From positions 1-49,913 of the forward strand of contig JAJZRE010000009.1 of assembly GCA_021802945.1 (NCBI GenBank): a stretch of DNA of 49,913 nt, in the 5' to 3' direction. Position 1 is the stretch's first letter; each line of letters opens with the position of its first letter. This stretch comes from Pseudomonadota bacterium (GTDB lineage: Bacteria; Pseudomonadota; Gammaproteobacteria; Burkholderiales; Thiobacillaceae). A program made the position numbers and the translations under genes. This document shows, piece after piece, positions 26,300 through 35,106 of this stretch. The notes below the pieces were generated by a model. It did not search any database and was not told the origin of the DNA. It saw nothing but the letters and a program-made list of their open reading frames with translations.

Positions 26300-27046
26300 T
26301 CAGCGGTCGTTGACGAATGCATCGTCGTTGTACTTGCTGAAATCGACCATGGTGCCCAAGACCTGCAGATAGGCCACCAGCGCGTCCATCTCGGAAATAC
26401 CGGAACGATCGCCGTCATAGTTGCCGAAGTTGGCCTGCTCGATCAGGCTCTGCTGCGCATTGGGGATGTGCAGCTGCTTGGCGACGGTCTCGCCGAACTT
26501 CTTCACGTTCGCCTCGTATTCCGCCTGCGTCAGCGAGTACGGCACGCCCACCTTGCGCAAGGCCTTCATGCGGTCCGCGATGTCGGAAATGTCCAGCGGG
26601 GTCTTGATCAGCCACGGGTAGTTCGGCATCACCGATTCGGGCACCATCGAGCGCGGCGCGGTCAGGTGCTGAACATGCCATTCGTTCGAGTACTTGCCGC
26701 CCACCCGCGCCAGATCGGGACCGGTCCGCTTGGAACCCCACTGGAAGGGATGGTCGTACTGCGACTCCGCCGCCAGCGAGTAATGGCCGTAGCGCAGCTT
26801 TTCGTCACGGAACGGACGGATCATCTGGGAGTGGCACAGGTAGCAGCCTTCGCGCTGATAGATGTCGCGCCCACGCTGCTCAAGCGGCGTGTAGGGACGC
26901 ACGCCGTCGACCTTCTCGATGGTCTTGTCGATGAAGAACAACGGCGCGATTTCCACCAGGCCGCCGACGCTGATCGCCAGCATGGTCAACACCGCCATCA
27001 GGCCGATGTTGGTTTCAATCCATTCGTGTTTGAAGTTGAAGTTCAT
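26300..27046 (-). CDS. ccoO: cbb3-type cytochrome c oxidase subunit II (monoheme)
   Basis: CcoO (248 aa) is the membrane-anchored monoheme cytochrome c of the cbb3 oxidase. It shows one N-terminal helix, then EIAPLFFID, the heme motif [20 protein letters not shown], and the Met-ligand region [12 protein letters not shown] at 27046 has GGGAAAG upstream, 17 bases after ccoN. The frame extending to 28207 is ccoN read out of frame. Confidence 0.96.
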   Translation of the reverse strand: MNFNFKHEWIETNIGLMAVLTMLAISVGGLVEIAPLFFIDKTIEKVDGVRPYTPLEQRGRDIYQREGCYLCHSQMIRPFRDEKLRYGHYSLAAESQYDHPFQWGSKRTGPDLARVGGKYSNEWHVQHLTAPRSMVPESVMPNYPWLIKTPLDISDIADRMKALRKVGVPYSLTQAEYEANVKKFGETVAKQLHIPNAQQSLIEQANFGNYDGDRSGISEMDALVAYLQVLGTMVDFSKYNDDAFVNDR

Positions 27047-27063
27047 GGTCTGTCTTTCCCGAA

Positions 27064-28518
27064 TCATGCGTGAGCCAGCTTGGCGGCCAGCCTGGCTTCC
27101 AGCGCGGCGCTTTCGCGTTTGCCCTGACGGATGGTCATGAGCATGTTGAACGCCATCAGCACGGCACCGGTCAGGAAGAACATGCCGCCAATCGCGCGCA
27201 TCGCGTAGAAGGGATGCATGGCCGCGACCGACTCGACGAACGAGTACTGGAGGTTGCCGAACTGGTCGAACGCACGCCACATCAGACCCTGGGTGATGCC
27301 GGAAATCCACATCGCGACGATGTAGAGCACGATGCCGATGGTGGCCAGCCAGAAATGCCATTCGATCAGCTTGCGGCTGTACATCTTGGTATCCCACAGC
27401 TTGGGCATCATGTGATACAGCGAACCGAAGGAAATCATCGCCACCCAGCCCAGCGCGCCGGAGTGCACGTGACCGACGGTCCAGTCGGTGTAGTGCGACA
27501 GCGCGTTGACCTCCTTCAGCGACATCATCGGACCCTCGAAGGTCGACATGCCGTAGAACGACAGCGCGACGATCATGAAGCGCATGATCGGGTCGGTGCG
27601 CAGCTTGTCCCAGGCGCCCGACAGGGTCATGATGCCGTTGATCATGCCGCCCCACGAGGGCATCAGCAGCAGGATGGAGAACGCGGCGGCCAGCGACGAG
27701 GTCCAGTCGGGCAGCGCGGTCCAGTGCAGGTGGTGCGCGCCCACCCACATGTACATGAAGCCCAGCGCCCAGAAGTGGACGATGGACAGGCGATAGGAAT
27801 AGATCGGCCGGCCGGCCTGCTTGGGCACGAAGTAGTACATCATGCCGAGGAAGGCGGCGGTCAGGAAGAAGCCCACCGCGTTGTGGCCGTACCACCACTG
27901 CGTCATCGCATCCTGCACGCCCGAGAACAGGCTGTAGGACTTCATCGAGAACAGGTTGATGGGCATGGCCAGGTTGTTGAAGGTATGCAGCAGGGCGGTC
28001 GCCAGTATGAAGGCCAGGTAGAACCAGTTTGCGACATAGATGTGCGGCTGCTTGCGGCGCATGATGGTGCCGACGAACAGGATCAGGTAGGTTACCCACA
28101 CGATCTCGATCAGGATGTCGATCGGCCATTCCATTTCCGCGTATTCGCGCGACTGGGTATAGCCCAGCACATAGCTGAAGTCCGCGAGCGCGATGGCCGC
28201 CATCCATCCCCAGAAGGTGAAGCTGGCCATGCCATCGGAAATCAGGCGGGTCTGGCAGGTACGCTGGACCACATAATAGGAAGTCGCAAACAGCGCCGAT
28301 CCACCGAAGCCGAAAATCACCGAGGTGGTGTGGACGGGACGGAACCGCCCAAACGAAAAGTACGGGCTGTCGAAGTTCAGAAACGGCCAGGCCAGCTCGG
28401 AGGCGATATACACGCCAACGAACATGCCGACCACCGCCCAGACGAGCGACATGACGGCAAATTTCTTAACGACTTCGAAGTTGTACTGCTCCGCACCGGA
28501 ATATGTGGTTACCGCCAT
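27064..28518 (-). CDS. ccoN: cbb3-type cytochrome c oxidase catalytic subunit I
   Basis: CcoN (484 aa) carries heme b and the heme b3-CuB site where O2 is reduced with high affinity. Twelve or so helices are visible with the cbb3 landmarks [29 protein letters not shown] (CuB ligand His and cross-linked Tyr region), GAHHLHW, and [14 protein letters not shown] holding the heme ligands. ATG 28518 is preceded by GGAG at six bases. The gap upstream holds a good promoter candidate but no FNR/ANR box. Confidence 0.97.
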   Translation of the reverse strand: MAVTTYSGAEQYNFEVVKKFAVMSLVWAVVGMFVGVYIASELAWPFLNFDSPYFSFGRFRPVHTTSVIFGFGGSALFATSYYVVQRTCQTRLISDGMASFTFWGWMAAIALADFSYVLGYTQSREYAEMEWPIDILIEIVWVTYLILFVGTIMRRKQPHIYVANWFYLAFILATALLHTFNNLAMPINLFSMKSYSLFSGVQDAMTQWWYGHNAVGFFLTAAFLGMMYYFVPKQAGRPIYSYRLSIVHFWALGFMYMWVGAHHLHWTALPDWTSSLAAAFSILLLMPSWGGMINGIMTLSGAWDKLRTDPIMRFMIVALSFYGMSTFEGPMMSLKEVNALSHYTDWTVGHVHSGALGWVAMISFGSLYHMMPKLWDTKMYSRKLIEWHFWLATIGIVLYIVAMWISGITQGLMWRAFDQFGNLQYSFVESVAAMHPFYAMRAIGGMFFLTGAVLMAFNMLMTIRQGKRESAALEARLAAKLAHA

Positions 28519-28595
28519 GGACCGCTCCTGTTGTACCCAAAATAGCGCCTGCTGCTGCGCCTTAACAGCATATGGTTATATTAAAAAACTGCGGG

Positions 28596-28625
28596 ATTAT
28601 ATGCCTGCCAGCCCATGCCCCGCAA
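28596..28625 (-). promoter_or_regulatory. Candidate sigma-70 promoter of ccoNOQP
   Basis: Minus strand: -35 TTGCGG (28620-28625), 18-base spacer, -10 TATAAT (28596-28601), about 70 bases before the ccoN ATG in the 120-base gap after the SCO1 gene. The perfect -10 supports separate transcription of ccoNOQP. Confidence 0.55.
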
Positions 28626-28638
28626 GCCCAAACCGGGT

Positions 28639-29229
28639 TCAGGCCCTGGACAGCAGTATCTTCAGATCGTGTGCAATTGCCTCGGGGGCGCTTCCATAAG
28701 GCACGAGAAGCCTCAAATGTCCCCTGGGATCATAGATATAGGTCCCGGCACTGTGGTCGATCAGGTAATCATCTGCCGCTTTCACCGATGTCTTTTGATA
28801 GACCACTTTGTACTCTTTCGCCAACTGCGCCAGCGTGTCGGGATCGGTGTACATGCCGAGAAAGCCCGGGTTGAAGGCAGGCACGAACTGCCGCAGGATT
28901 TCCGGCGTATCGCGCTGCGGGTCGAGCGTCACGAATATGACCTGGACGCGTGCGGCATCCGGCCCCAGCAGCTTGAGCGCGGCAGCGAAATCGGCCAGCG
29001 TCGTGGGGCACACGTCCGGGCAATGGGTATAGCCAAAGAATACGGCCACAACCTTGCCCCGGAAGTCCGCCAGCGTGCGTTGCCGGCCGGTGTGGTCGGT
29101 CAGGCGGAAATCACGCGCAAAGGTGGCACCCGTTATGTCGGTCGCCTGAAAAGCGGGGGGCGGAGCGGGCTGACAGCCGGCCAGCGCGAACAGGGCCGCG
29201 GCCCAGACCGCGGCAAGCCAGTTTGTCAT
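28639..29229 (-). CDS. SCO1/SenC-type copper chaperone lipoprotein
   Basis: SCO proteins deliver copper to, or reduce thiols of, oxidase copper sites. The 196-aa product has a lipoprotein signal (lipobox LAGC, Cys at 19), then the thioredoxin-like SCO fold with the copper motif C-x3-C in FFGYTHCPDVCPTTL and the distal His ligand in DYLIDHSAGTYIYDP. ATG 29229 overlaps the Rrf2 stop (ATGA), so regulator and chaperone are translationally coupled. It lies just upstream of ccoN. Confidence 0.95.
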   Translation of the reverse strand: MTNWLAAVWAAALFALAGCQPAPPPAFQATDITGATFARDFRLTDHTGRQRTLADFRGKVVAVFFGYTHCPDVCPTTLADFAAALKLLGPDAARVQVIFVTLDPQRDTPEILRQFVPAFNPGFLGMYTDPDTLAQLAKEYKVVYQKTSVKAADDYLIDHSAGTYIYDPRGHLRLLVPYGSAPEAIAHDLKILLSRA

Positions 29230-29690
29230 GCCTTGATCTGCTCGAACAGCTGCCCCGGAACGTCAGCCAGGCGGTATTTGCCGGACTCGACCGCCTTCGC
29301 CAGCTTGTCCAGCGTGGTGTCCTGCAACAGGTCGATGATTTTCTTCTTCACGGGAACCCAGCGAAAGTGCAGCGGACACGCCGTTTCATCGCTGCATTTT
29401 TTCAAGCCCAGCAGGCAGCTCTGGGTGAACGCCGGCCCTTCCGTCAGCAGCAGGATTTGCATCAGCGTGACCTTCTCGCCGCCTTCGCGCAAACAGAAGC
29501 CTCCGAGACGGCCGCGAAAGGAAAACAGCAGGTTGCCCTTGGCCAGGCTTTGCAGGATTTTGGCCAGGTAGGGCGCGGGCACGCCGAGTTTGGCGGCGAT
29601 ATCCTTGTTCAGCACCGGCGTGGTATCGGGCTGGGTAGCCATGTAGATCAGCGCCTGGACGGCATACTGACTGGTGCGCGACAGGATCAT
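29226..29690 (-). CDS. Rrf2-family transcriptional regulator with Fe-S cysteines
   Basis: A 154-aa Rrf2 regulator from ATG 29690 (MILSRTSQYAVQAL). The N-terminal winged helix contains NKDIAAKLGVPAPYLAKILQ as recognition region and the wing SFRGRLGGFCL. Three cysteines follow near residues 90-105 with spacing C-x6-C-x5-C (CLLGLKKC...AC), near the Fe-S site of IscR/NsrR/RirA, suggesting sensing of iron-sulfur status, O2 or NO. It is directly upstream of SCO1 and the cbb3 genes, so oxidase control is a reasonable inference. An upstream TTG (29702) is a less likely start. Confidence 0.88.
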   Translation of the reverse strand: MILSRTSQYAVQALIYMATQPDTTPVLNKDIAAKLGVPAPYLAKILQSLAKGNLLFSFRGRLGGFCLREGGEKVTLMQILLLTEGPAFTQSCLLGLKKCSDETACPLHFRWVPVKKKIIDLLQDTTLDKLAKAVESGKYRLADVPGQLFEQIKA

Positions 29691-29774
29691 CTTGTACCCC
29701 AACGAAACAAACTGGGGCCAATATAAAACAATCCTGTCCGAATATCCAGTTAGAACATCAAATCTCCATAAGAA

Positions 29775-30671
29775 TCAAATGGGTAAATGGTAATAATGAT
29801 CCACCAGCATGATCCCAAACAACAGACTCAGATACCAGATGGAAAAACGGAACGTCCGCTTTGCCAGCGCGTCGCTGTATTCGCGATACAACTGCCAGCC
29901 GTATTGAATGAAGCGGCCGCCAAGCAATACGGCGCCGGCCAGATAGATCCACCCGCCCATGCCGGTGCCGACCGGCAGCATGGTCACGGCAAACAGCAAC
30001 AGCGTGTAGAGCAGAACGTGCAAGCGGGTGTAGGCCTCGCCATGCGTCACCGGCAGCATCGGCAATCCGGCCCGCGCGTACTCGTCGCGCCGGTAAAGGG
30101 CCAGCGCCCAGAAATGCGGCGGCGTCCAGGCAAAAATGATGAGGAACAGCAGCAGGGCGTCATGATGGATTTCGCCGGTGGCGGCGGCCCAGCCAAGCAC
30201 GGGCGGCATCGCGCCGGAGGCACCGCCGATGACGATGTTCTGCGGCGTGGCCGGCTTCAGCAACGCCGTGTAGATCACCGCATAACCGACAAACGTCGCC
30301 AGCGTCAGCCACATCGTGAGCGGGTTGACGAACGCATTCAGCAGATACAGGCCGGCTCCGCCCACGACACCGGCGAATACCAGCGTCTGCGCGCTCGTCA
30401 GTTCGCCACGCGGCAACGGGCGGGCGCGCGTGCGCGCCATCACGGCGTCGATCTTCTGCTCGATCAGGCAATTGAATGCGGCGGCCGCACCGGCAACCAG
30501 TGCGATGCCGAGCGTGCCGGCCCACAGCGCGTTCCACTCCGGCCAGCCGGGCACGGCGAGGAACATGCCGATCACCGCCGTGAACACGATCAGGCTGACC
30601 ACGCGCAGCTTGCACAAGGCCAGAAACTGCTGGCAGCGGCAGGCCGCCCCCTGAATCATCAAGGATTCCAT
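29775..30671 (-). CDS. cyoE: Protoheme IX farnesyltransferase (heme O synthase)
   Basis: CyoE/CtaB adds a farnesyl group to heme B to make heme O, the precursor of heme A for the aa3 oxidase. The 298-aa UbiA-family product has about eight helices and the prenyl-diphosphate motif [22 protein letters not shown] second motif region lies in the conserved loop [20 protein letters not shown] 30671 has GGAG at a six-base spacing inside the end of ctaA; an ATG six bases earlier (30677) would sit directly on that site, so 30671 is preferred. Confidence 0.95.
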   Translation of the reverse strand: MESLMIQGAACRCQQFLALCKLRVVSLIVFTAVIGMFLAVPGWPEWNALWAGTLGIALVAGAAAAFNCLIEQKIDAVMARTRARPLPRGELTSAQTLVFAGVVGGAGLYLLNAFVNPLTMWLTLATFVGYAVIYTALLKPATPQNIVIGGASGAMPPVLGWAAATGEIHHDALLLFLIIFAWTPPHFWALALYRRDEYARAGLPMLPVTHGEAYTRLHVLLYTLLLFAVTMLPVGTGMGGWIYLAGAVLLGGRFIQYGWQLYREYSDALAKRTFRFSIWYLSLLFGIMLVDHYYHLPI

Positions 30672-30673
30672 AC

Positions 30674-31657
30674 TCATCTCCTGCGCACCCGATAATTCAG
30701 CAACACGAGGCTGCACAACAACAGTGCCGCCCCGGCATTATGCGCAACGGCCACGCCCAGGGGCAGGCTGAACAGAACATTGCTGATGCCCAACGAAACC
30801 TGCAGCAGCAACAGCCCCCCTATGGCCACGCCCATGCCGGCATACCCCGGGCTGCGCAGCAGGCGCAGCACCAGCCAGCTCAAATACACGGTCACCACCA
30901 ACGCCATGACGCGATGCGTCCAGTGGATTGCCGTCAACGCCGCCAGAGGCAGCAACTCACCGGTGGCCGTCTCGCCAAGATTCCGGTGCAGGGTGAAACC
31001 CTGCTCGAAATCCATGGGTGGCATCCAGGCCCCGTGACACAACGGAAGATCGGGGCAGGCCAGCGCGGCATAGTTGGTACTCACCCAGCCGCCCAGGCCG
31101 ATTTGCACGGCTACCAGCGCCAGCCCCAGCAAGGCGCTGCCACGCAGATGATCGCTGTTCGCATAATAGCCATGGCCATACCAGCTACGTTCGCGCAGCC
31201 ATAGCCACAACAGCAGGGACAGCGTTGTCATCCCGCCGAGCAAATGAGAACTGACAATCACCGGCTTGAGCAACTCGGTGACCGTCCACATTCCGAGCAG
31301 CGCCTGAAACACGATCAGGCCGAGCAACAGGAGCGGCAGCCCCACCCCGCCTCGCGTGTCGCGCCGCCCGCGCCATGCCAGCACGGCAATGGCGAGCACC
31401 AGCAGCCCGAGCGTGCCCGCGAAGTAACGATGCACCATTTCCTTCCAGGCTTTTGCATGGGAGACCGGTCCATCGGGACGAACGGCCAGTTCGGCGTTGA
31501 TCGCATCGGCCGCGTTGTGCGGCGTCAGTTTGCCGTAGCATCCCGGCCAGTCGGGGCACCCCAGTCCGGCATCGGACAAACGAACGTACGCGCCCAGCGT
31601 CACCACGCCGAACGCGAGGATCAGGGCGACAAGAATGAATTTTCGAAATGTGGTCAT
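30674..31657 (-). CDS. ctaA: Heme A synthase
   Basis: CtaA oxidises heme O to heme A. The 327-aa product has eight helices. The first loop has the cysteine pair [16 protein letters not shown] with EMVHRYFAG following. The second half has the matching pair CPDLPLCHG and heme-ligand histidines in [15 protein letters not shown] and AVAHNAGAA. Start ATG 31657. It lies between the SCO-like gene and cyoE, forming a heme A module beside the oxidase operon. A frame extending to 32272 overlaps the SCO-like gene and was rejected. Confidence 0.95.
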   Translation of the reverse strand: MTTFRKFILVALILAFGVVTLGAYVRLSDAGLGCPDWPGCYGKLTPHNAADAINAELAVRPDGPVSHAKAWKEMVHRYFAGTLGLLVLAIAVLAWRGRRDTRGGVGLPLLLLGLIVFQALLGMWTVTELLKPVIVSSHLLGGMTTLSLLLWLWLRERSWYGHGYYANSDHLRGSALLGLALVAVQIGLGGWVSTNYAALACPDLPLCHGAWMPPMDFEQGFTLHRNLGETATGELLPLAALTAIHWTHRVMALVVTVYLSWLVLRLLRSPGYAGMGVAIGGLLLLQVSLGISNVLFSLPLGVAVAHNAGAALLLCSLVLLNYRVRRR

Positions 31658-31668
31658 GGTCAGCCCGC

Positions 31669-32232
31669 TCAGCCTATCTGCGACGCCTTGAGCAGCAGCC
31701 TGAGGTCTTTCATCATGCGCTCGGCATCGACCTGCGCGGGGAAACGCAGCATCAGGTTGCCCAGCGGATCGACCAGATAGATATGTTCGGCACGATTCCG
31801 CGCAGCAGGAAACTGCGCCGCAAAATTGGCGTCCGCCGGCCGCCATACGTGCAAACCGGGATGCGCCCGCAGCAGTTGCGCGTCCGGCGTGCCGTTGTCG
31901 GTCACGACCCAAAGACGTTCGATGCGGTCTTGCTCCTTCCCCTGCGCGATCCGCGTCTGGCGCATCAGGTAGAGCTGCCATGCGCAGGCCGCATCGCAGC
32001 GGGCAGGCCCCACATGCACCATCACCCATTTTCCGTGCAGCGCATCGAGGTTGAACGGGTGGCCGTCGAAGGTACTCCCCGCTGTCTGCCGCAAGGGCGT
32101 CACCTTGAGCAAATCGCCGTAATTGGAATGAGCGGCCGGACGCCAGCCCGCGTAGGCCAGATAGGCGGCCACCACGGGCAGCAGGAACACGCCGATCACG
32201 AACAGGAGTTTGCTGCGCGAAGTCAATTGCAT
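31669..32232 (-). CDS. Membrane-anchored SCO-like thioredoxin-fold protein
   Basis: A 187-aa protein with one N-terminal helix (LLFVIGVFLLPVVAAYLAYAG) and a periplasmic thioredoxin-like domain. It has a C-x3-C pair (GPARCDAAC) and an EHIYLVDPLGNLMLRF segment placed like the distal His segment of SCO proteins. It lies between SURF1 and ctaA, and such genes are common in betaproteobacterial cox clusters. Delivery of copper to, or thiol reduction of, CuA is inferred. ATG at 32232 was chosen; an ATG four codons upstream (32244) has no better ribosome binding site. Confidence 0.8.
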   Translation of the reverse strand: MQLTSRSKLLFVIGVFLLPVVAAYLAYAGWRPAAHSNYGDLLKVTPLRQTAGSTFDGHPFNLDALHGKWVMVHVGPARCDAACAWQLYLMRQTRIAQGKEQDRIERLWVVTDNGTPDAQLLRAHPGLHVWRPADANFAAQFPAARNRAEHIYLVDPLGNLMLRFPAQVDAERMMKDLRLLLKASQIG

Positions 32233-32261
32233 ACTTGAAACCATTCCAGACGTTGGGTACA

Positions 32262-32999
32262 TCACGCGCCATCGCCCCGATGACGTTTTACATTCATGAC
32301 CAGCCACAGCACCGCCAGCGTCGTCGCCAGACTGTACCACTGGATCGCGTAGCTGACATGCATGCTGACGCCGGTATCGGGACGCGGCCAGTCGCGCCGC
32401 AGCCCGTCCTCCAGACTGCTGGTCTGCAACAGCAGCACGGGCTGCAGCGTCAGCCGGGTGGACGCCGCGTAGCGCGCGAAATCCAGGTTCTGCCACACGC
32501 GCCCCTGTGGCGCCGCATGCACCAGTTCGAGATATCGGCTGTGCGGATCGACCGCCATGCCTTCGAGGCGCACCGGGCCCGGCGGCGTCGGCGGCACGGG
32601 AACCTGCTCGCGCGAACGTCCCACCGCCACCCAGCCCCGGTTGACCAGGATGGCTAGCGGCCCGCCGTCGATGAGGAGCGGCGTCAATACGTGATAGCCC
32701 GCCACGCCCTTGTAAATGCGGTTGTCCAGGAGGATGGTGTGCGCCGCATCAAACACGCCGCGGACTTCCAGCTTCCGGTACAACACGCTGTCGCGGTCCA
32801 GCAGCGTGGCGCCGACATGGATGGGCGCCTCGTGCATCGCCACGTCGTAACGCGCCTGCAGCGCGCGCTTCGTCTCGGCGCGTCCGCTCTGCCAGTTGCC
32901 CAGCCAGAGCGTCAGCGCGAAGAAGAACACCGCGGCCAGTGTCGGCCACACACCGGGCGCAAACTGCCAGGCGCCGACGCGCAGCTTCAACAAGTGCAT
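32262..32999 (-). CDS. SURF1-family cytochrome oxidase assembly protein
   Basis: SURF1 assists heme a insertion into subunit I of aa3 oxidases. The 245-aa product has an N-terminal helix (VWPTLAAVFFFALTLWLGNWQSGRA), a periplasmic domain with LLDNRIYKGVAGYHVLTPL and VNRGWVAVGRSRE, and a C-terminal helix after HVSYAIQWYSLATTLAVLWLV, all SURF1 hallmarks. Start ATG 32999. First gene of the SURF1-SCO-like-ctaA-cyoE group and divergent from the small DUF2909 gene. Confidence 0.94.
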   Translation of the reverse strand: MHLLKLRVGAWQFAPGVWPTLAAVFFFALTLWLGNWQSGRAETKRALQARYDVAMHEAPIHVGATLLDRDSVLYRKLEVRGVFDAAHTILLDNRIYKGVAGYHVLTPLLIDGGPLAILVNRGWVAVGRSREQVPVPPTPPGPVRLEGMAVDPHSRYLELVHAAPQGRVWQNLDFARYAASTRLTLQPVLLLQTSSLEDGLRRDWPRPDTGVSMHVSYAIQWYSLATTLAVLWLVMNVKRHRGDGA

Positions 33000-33047
33000 G
33001 GGCGCGCCAATCCGGTTAGACTGGAATTTTTACGAGCGTACCGTTCC

Positions 33048-33248
33048 ATGCGCATCATTGCCCTGCTCTTCATCGTCTTCATTCTGGCCAGCCTCGCCAG
33101 CGCGCTCTACTATCTCATCAAGGACAAGGGGCAGTCGGACCGCACGGTCAAGATGCTCACCGTGCGTGTCGCGCTCTCCCTCACCCTTTTTCTCCTGCTG
33201 ATGGGCGGCTACTACTTCGGCATCATCCCGCAAACCGGGCTGCGCTAA
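33048..33248 (+). CDS. Small twin-transmembrane protein (DUF2909)
   Basis: A 66-aa protein with two helices: FIVFILASLASALYYLI, then a short charged loop (KDKGQSDRTVKM), then VALSLTLFLLLMGGYYFGII. It matches the DUF2909 family, frequently found beside SURF1 and cox genes in beta- and gammaproteobacteria. Function unknown. It is the only plus-strand gene in the oxidase block and ends at a bidirectional terminator. Confidence 0.88.
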   Translation: MRIIALLFIVFILASLASALYYLIKDKGQSDRTVKMLTVRVALSLTLFLLLMGGYYFGIIPQTGLR

Positions 33249-33259
33249 CCCCTGCCCCG

Positions 33260-33294
33260 CAACAAAAAGCCGCGCTGGACGCGGCTTTTTGTTG
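33260..33294. terminator. Bidirectional rho-independent terminator
   Basis: A 15-base-pair perfect stem, CAACAAAAAGCCGCG paired with CGCGGCTTTTTGTTG, around loop CTGGA. It gives a GC core with a U run on both strands. It serves the convergent DUF2909 gene (plus) and ctaE (minus), ending the cox operon. Confidence 0.92.
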
Positions 33295-33341
33295 CCCGGT
33301 GCCGCGTCCGGCCGCGGCAATCCTGTTGCAGTCGCGGTCGC

Positions 33342-34208
33342 TCAGATCAACCAGTACACCAGGATGAACAACAGCACCCACACCACATCGACGAAGTGCC
33401 AGTACCACGACACCGCCTCGAAGGCGAAATGATGTTCGGCAGTGAAATGCCCGGCGAGCGAACGCAGCAGCATGACGATCAGCATCGTCGTCCCCACCAG
33501 CACGTGAAAGCCGTGGAAACCCGTCAACATGAAGAAGGTCGCGCCATAGACGCCCGCGCCCAGCGTCAGGCCCATCTCGGTGTAGGCGTGATGGTATTCG
33601 AAGGCCTGCAGGCCGAGGAAGGTCACGCCGAGCGCAACGGTCATCGCCAACCCCAGAATCAGCTGCGTGCGGTTGTTCTTTTTCAATCCCCAGTGCGCCC
33701 AGGTAACCGTCACGCCGGAACTCAGCAGCAGCAGCGTGTTGATGGCCGGAATGCCCCATGCCTCCATCGGGGTGAACTTCAGGCCATCGGCCGTCAGGCC
33801 GGGGCCCGCGGTCGGCCACGTCGCCTTGAAGGCGGGCCAGAGCTGTTGCATCGTGTCGGACTCGCCCAGCCAGGGCACCGACAGCACCCGGGTATAAAAC
33901 AGCGCGCCGAAGAAGGCCGCGAAGAACATCACCTCGGAAAAGATGAACCAGCTCATCGACCAGCGGAACGAGGAATCGACCTGCTTGTTGTACCGCCCTG
34001 CCTCGCTGTCTCGAATCACTTCGCCGAACCAGCCGAACATCATGAAAAACAGGACGGCCACCCCGGCCAGCAGCACCCAGCCGCCATGGTTCATGTGGTG
34101 CATGGTCATGACGCCGCCCACGGCCATCGTCAGCAGCGCGACCGAACCGATGATCGGCCAGAGCGAAGGTTGCGGCAGATAGTATTTATCAGTTTGTGCC
34201 AGGCTCAT
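33342..34208 (-). CDS. ctaE: Cytochrome c oxidase subunit III
   Basis: Subunit III stabilises the aa3-type oxidase and supports proton uptake. The 288-aa product has seven helices and the family landmarks WFGEVIRDSEAG, FRWSMSWFIFSEVMFFAAFF, LLLLSSGVTVTWAHW, FEYHHAY and TGFHGFHVLVG, ending SWYWHFVDVVWVLLFILVYW. ATG 34208 has GGGAAG upstream. It is the last gene of the ctaC-ctaD-ctaG-ctaE unit, followed by the bidirectional terminator. Confidence 0.97.
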   Translation of the reverse strand: MSLAQTDKYYLPQPSLWPIIGSVALLTMAVGGVMTMHHMNHGGWVLLAGVAVLFFMMFGWFGEVIRDSEAGRYNKQVDSSFRWSMSWFIFSEVMFFAAFFGALFYTRVLSVPWLGESDTMQQLWPAFKATWPTAGPGLTADGLKFTPMEAWGIPAINTLLLLSSGVTVTWAHWGLKKNNRTQLILGLAMTVALGVTFLGLQAFEYHHAYTEMGLTLGAGVYGATFFMLTGFHGFHVLVGTTMLIVMLLRSLAGHFTAEHHFAFEAVSWYWHFVDVVWVLLFILVYWLI

Positions 34209-34238
34209 GTCTTCCCCTCTTCCTCGTCTATTGATCGT

Positions 34239-34436
34239 TCACTTCACGAACTGCAGCACCAGGTACACCACCAGCAACAGCGTCAAAACGAACGCCGCAC
34301 CGCCAATCAGTCCGGCAATGATGATCTGTGCCCGGGTCAGATTTTGCGCGTCGGCGTCGTAGTCGCGCCGCTTGCGCACCCCGAAAAAACTCCAGAACAC
34401 AGCCAGTGCCGCCCTGAGATTCCCCTTTTCAGCCAT
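34239..34436 (-). CDS. DUF2970 family small membrane protein
   Basis: A 65-aa protein: an N-terminal segment NLRAALAVFWSFFGVRKRRDYDAD followed by a helix IIIAGLIGGAAFVLTLLLVVYLVL. This is the DUF2970 pattern, usually encoded between ctaG and ctaE in betaproteobacteria. Function unknown. Its start (34436) overlaps the end of ctaG by eight bases, so it is expressed with the oxidase operon. Confidence 0.88.
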   Translation of the reverse strand: MAEKGNLRAALAVFWSFFGVRKRRDYDADAQNLTRAQIIIAGLIGGAAFVLTLLLVVYLVLQFVK

Positions 34437-34983
34437 GTGGCGCCGTCTGCCTCAACGCAGCAGTCTGCGCCTTCGCGTCCGCATTGAAGAACGTGTAGGA
34501 CAAGGTCACGGTATGCAAATCCTTGTCCATCGACGGATCCAGAACGAACAGCACGGGCATCCTGCGCCGCTCCCCCGCAGCCAGTTTCTGCGGCGTGAAG
34601 CAGAAGCACTCTATTTTCCTGAAGAACGCGCCGGCGCGGGCCGGCCCGTAACTCGGCACAGCCTGCCCAACAATCGCATGGCCGCTGTCGTTGACGACGT
34701 CGTATTCCACCTGCACCAACTGGCCCGGATGTACCTTGAGGCTGCGCTGGACCGGCGTGAACCGCCACTGCAGGCCTTCATTGGTATTGGCGTCGAATTC
34801 AATCGTCACCCAGCGGCTGGTGTCGACCTGGGTGTTTTTCACCAGCGCTTGTTCGTCACCGGAATTGATCCCGGTCACTTCGCAGATCTTGTAATAAAAC
34901 GGCACCAGCGCAAATCCGAACCCGAACATGCCCAAGGCCACGACAATGAGCTTGGTCAGCGTGCTGGATTTGCCCGTCGCCAT
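34429..34983 (-). CDS. ctaG: Cytochrome c oxidase assembly protein CtaG/Cox11
   Basis: Cox11 inserts CuB into subunit I. The 184-aa product has one N-terminal helix (LIVVALGMFGFGFALVPFYYKICEVTG) and a periplasmic immunoglobulin-like domain with the copper motif ECFCFTPQ. The conserved FDANTNEGLQWRFTP and PVLFVLDPSMD segments are present. Start ATG 34983, three bases after the 39-aa gene, and its end overlaps the DUF2970 gene. Confidence 0.96.
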   Translation of the reverse strand: MATGKSSTLTKLIVVALGMFGFGFALVPFYYKICEVTGINSGDEQALVKNTQVDTSRWVTIEFDANTNEGLQWRFTPVQRSLKVHPGQLVQVEYDVVNDSGHAIVGQAVPSYGPARAGAFFRKIECFCFTPQKLAAGERRRMPVLFVLDPSMDKDLHTVTLSYTFFNADAKAQTAALRQTAPHG

Positions 34984-34986
34984 GGC

Positions 34987-35106
34987 CTATTTCAAACCGT
35001 TGAACAGCGTGAACAGGAACAGGCCGATCGCAATGGCGGCCAGAATGCCCGCCGTCAGGTATTTGCCGTTCCGCTTGTCAGCCATGTTCGTCGAATCCGC
35101 GCTCAT
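34987..35106 (-). CDS. 39-aa cytochrome oxidase small assembly protein
   Basis: A small gene: ATG 35106 overlaps the ctaD stop (ATGA), 39 codons, TAG at 34987. The product has a polar N-terminus ([16 protein letters not shown]) and one helix ([19 protein letters not shown]), ending NGLK. Position and make-up fit the short 'cytochrome oxidase small assembly protein' found between ctaD and ctaG in betaproteobacteria. An internal ATG at codon 8 is possible. Role unknown. Confidence 0.8.
   Translation of the reverse strand: MSADSTNMADKRNGKYLTAGILAAIAIGLFLFTLFNGLK

Noticed and set aside
28519-28638. FNR/ANR box (TTGAT-N4-ATCAA) expected upstream of ccoN
   Set aside because: No such palindrome is present; only a sigma-70-like promoter can be seen.
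34209-34238. Search for another small oxidase gene between the DUF2970 gene and ctaE
   Set aside because: Only 30 bases, which hold the ctaE ribosome binding site.
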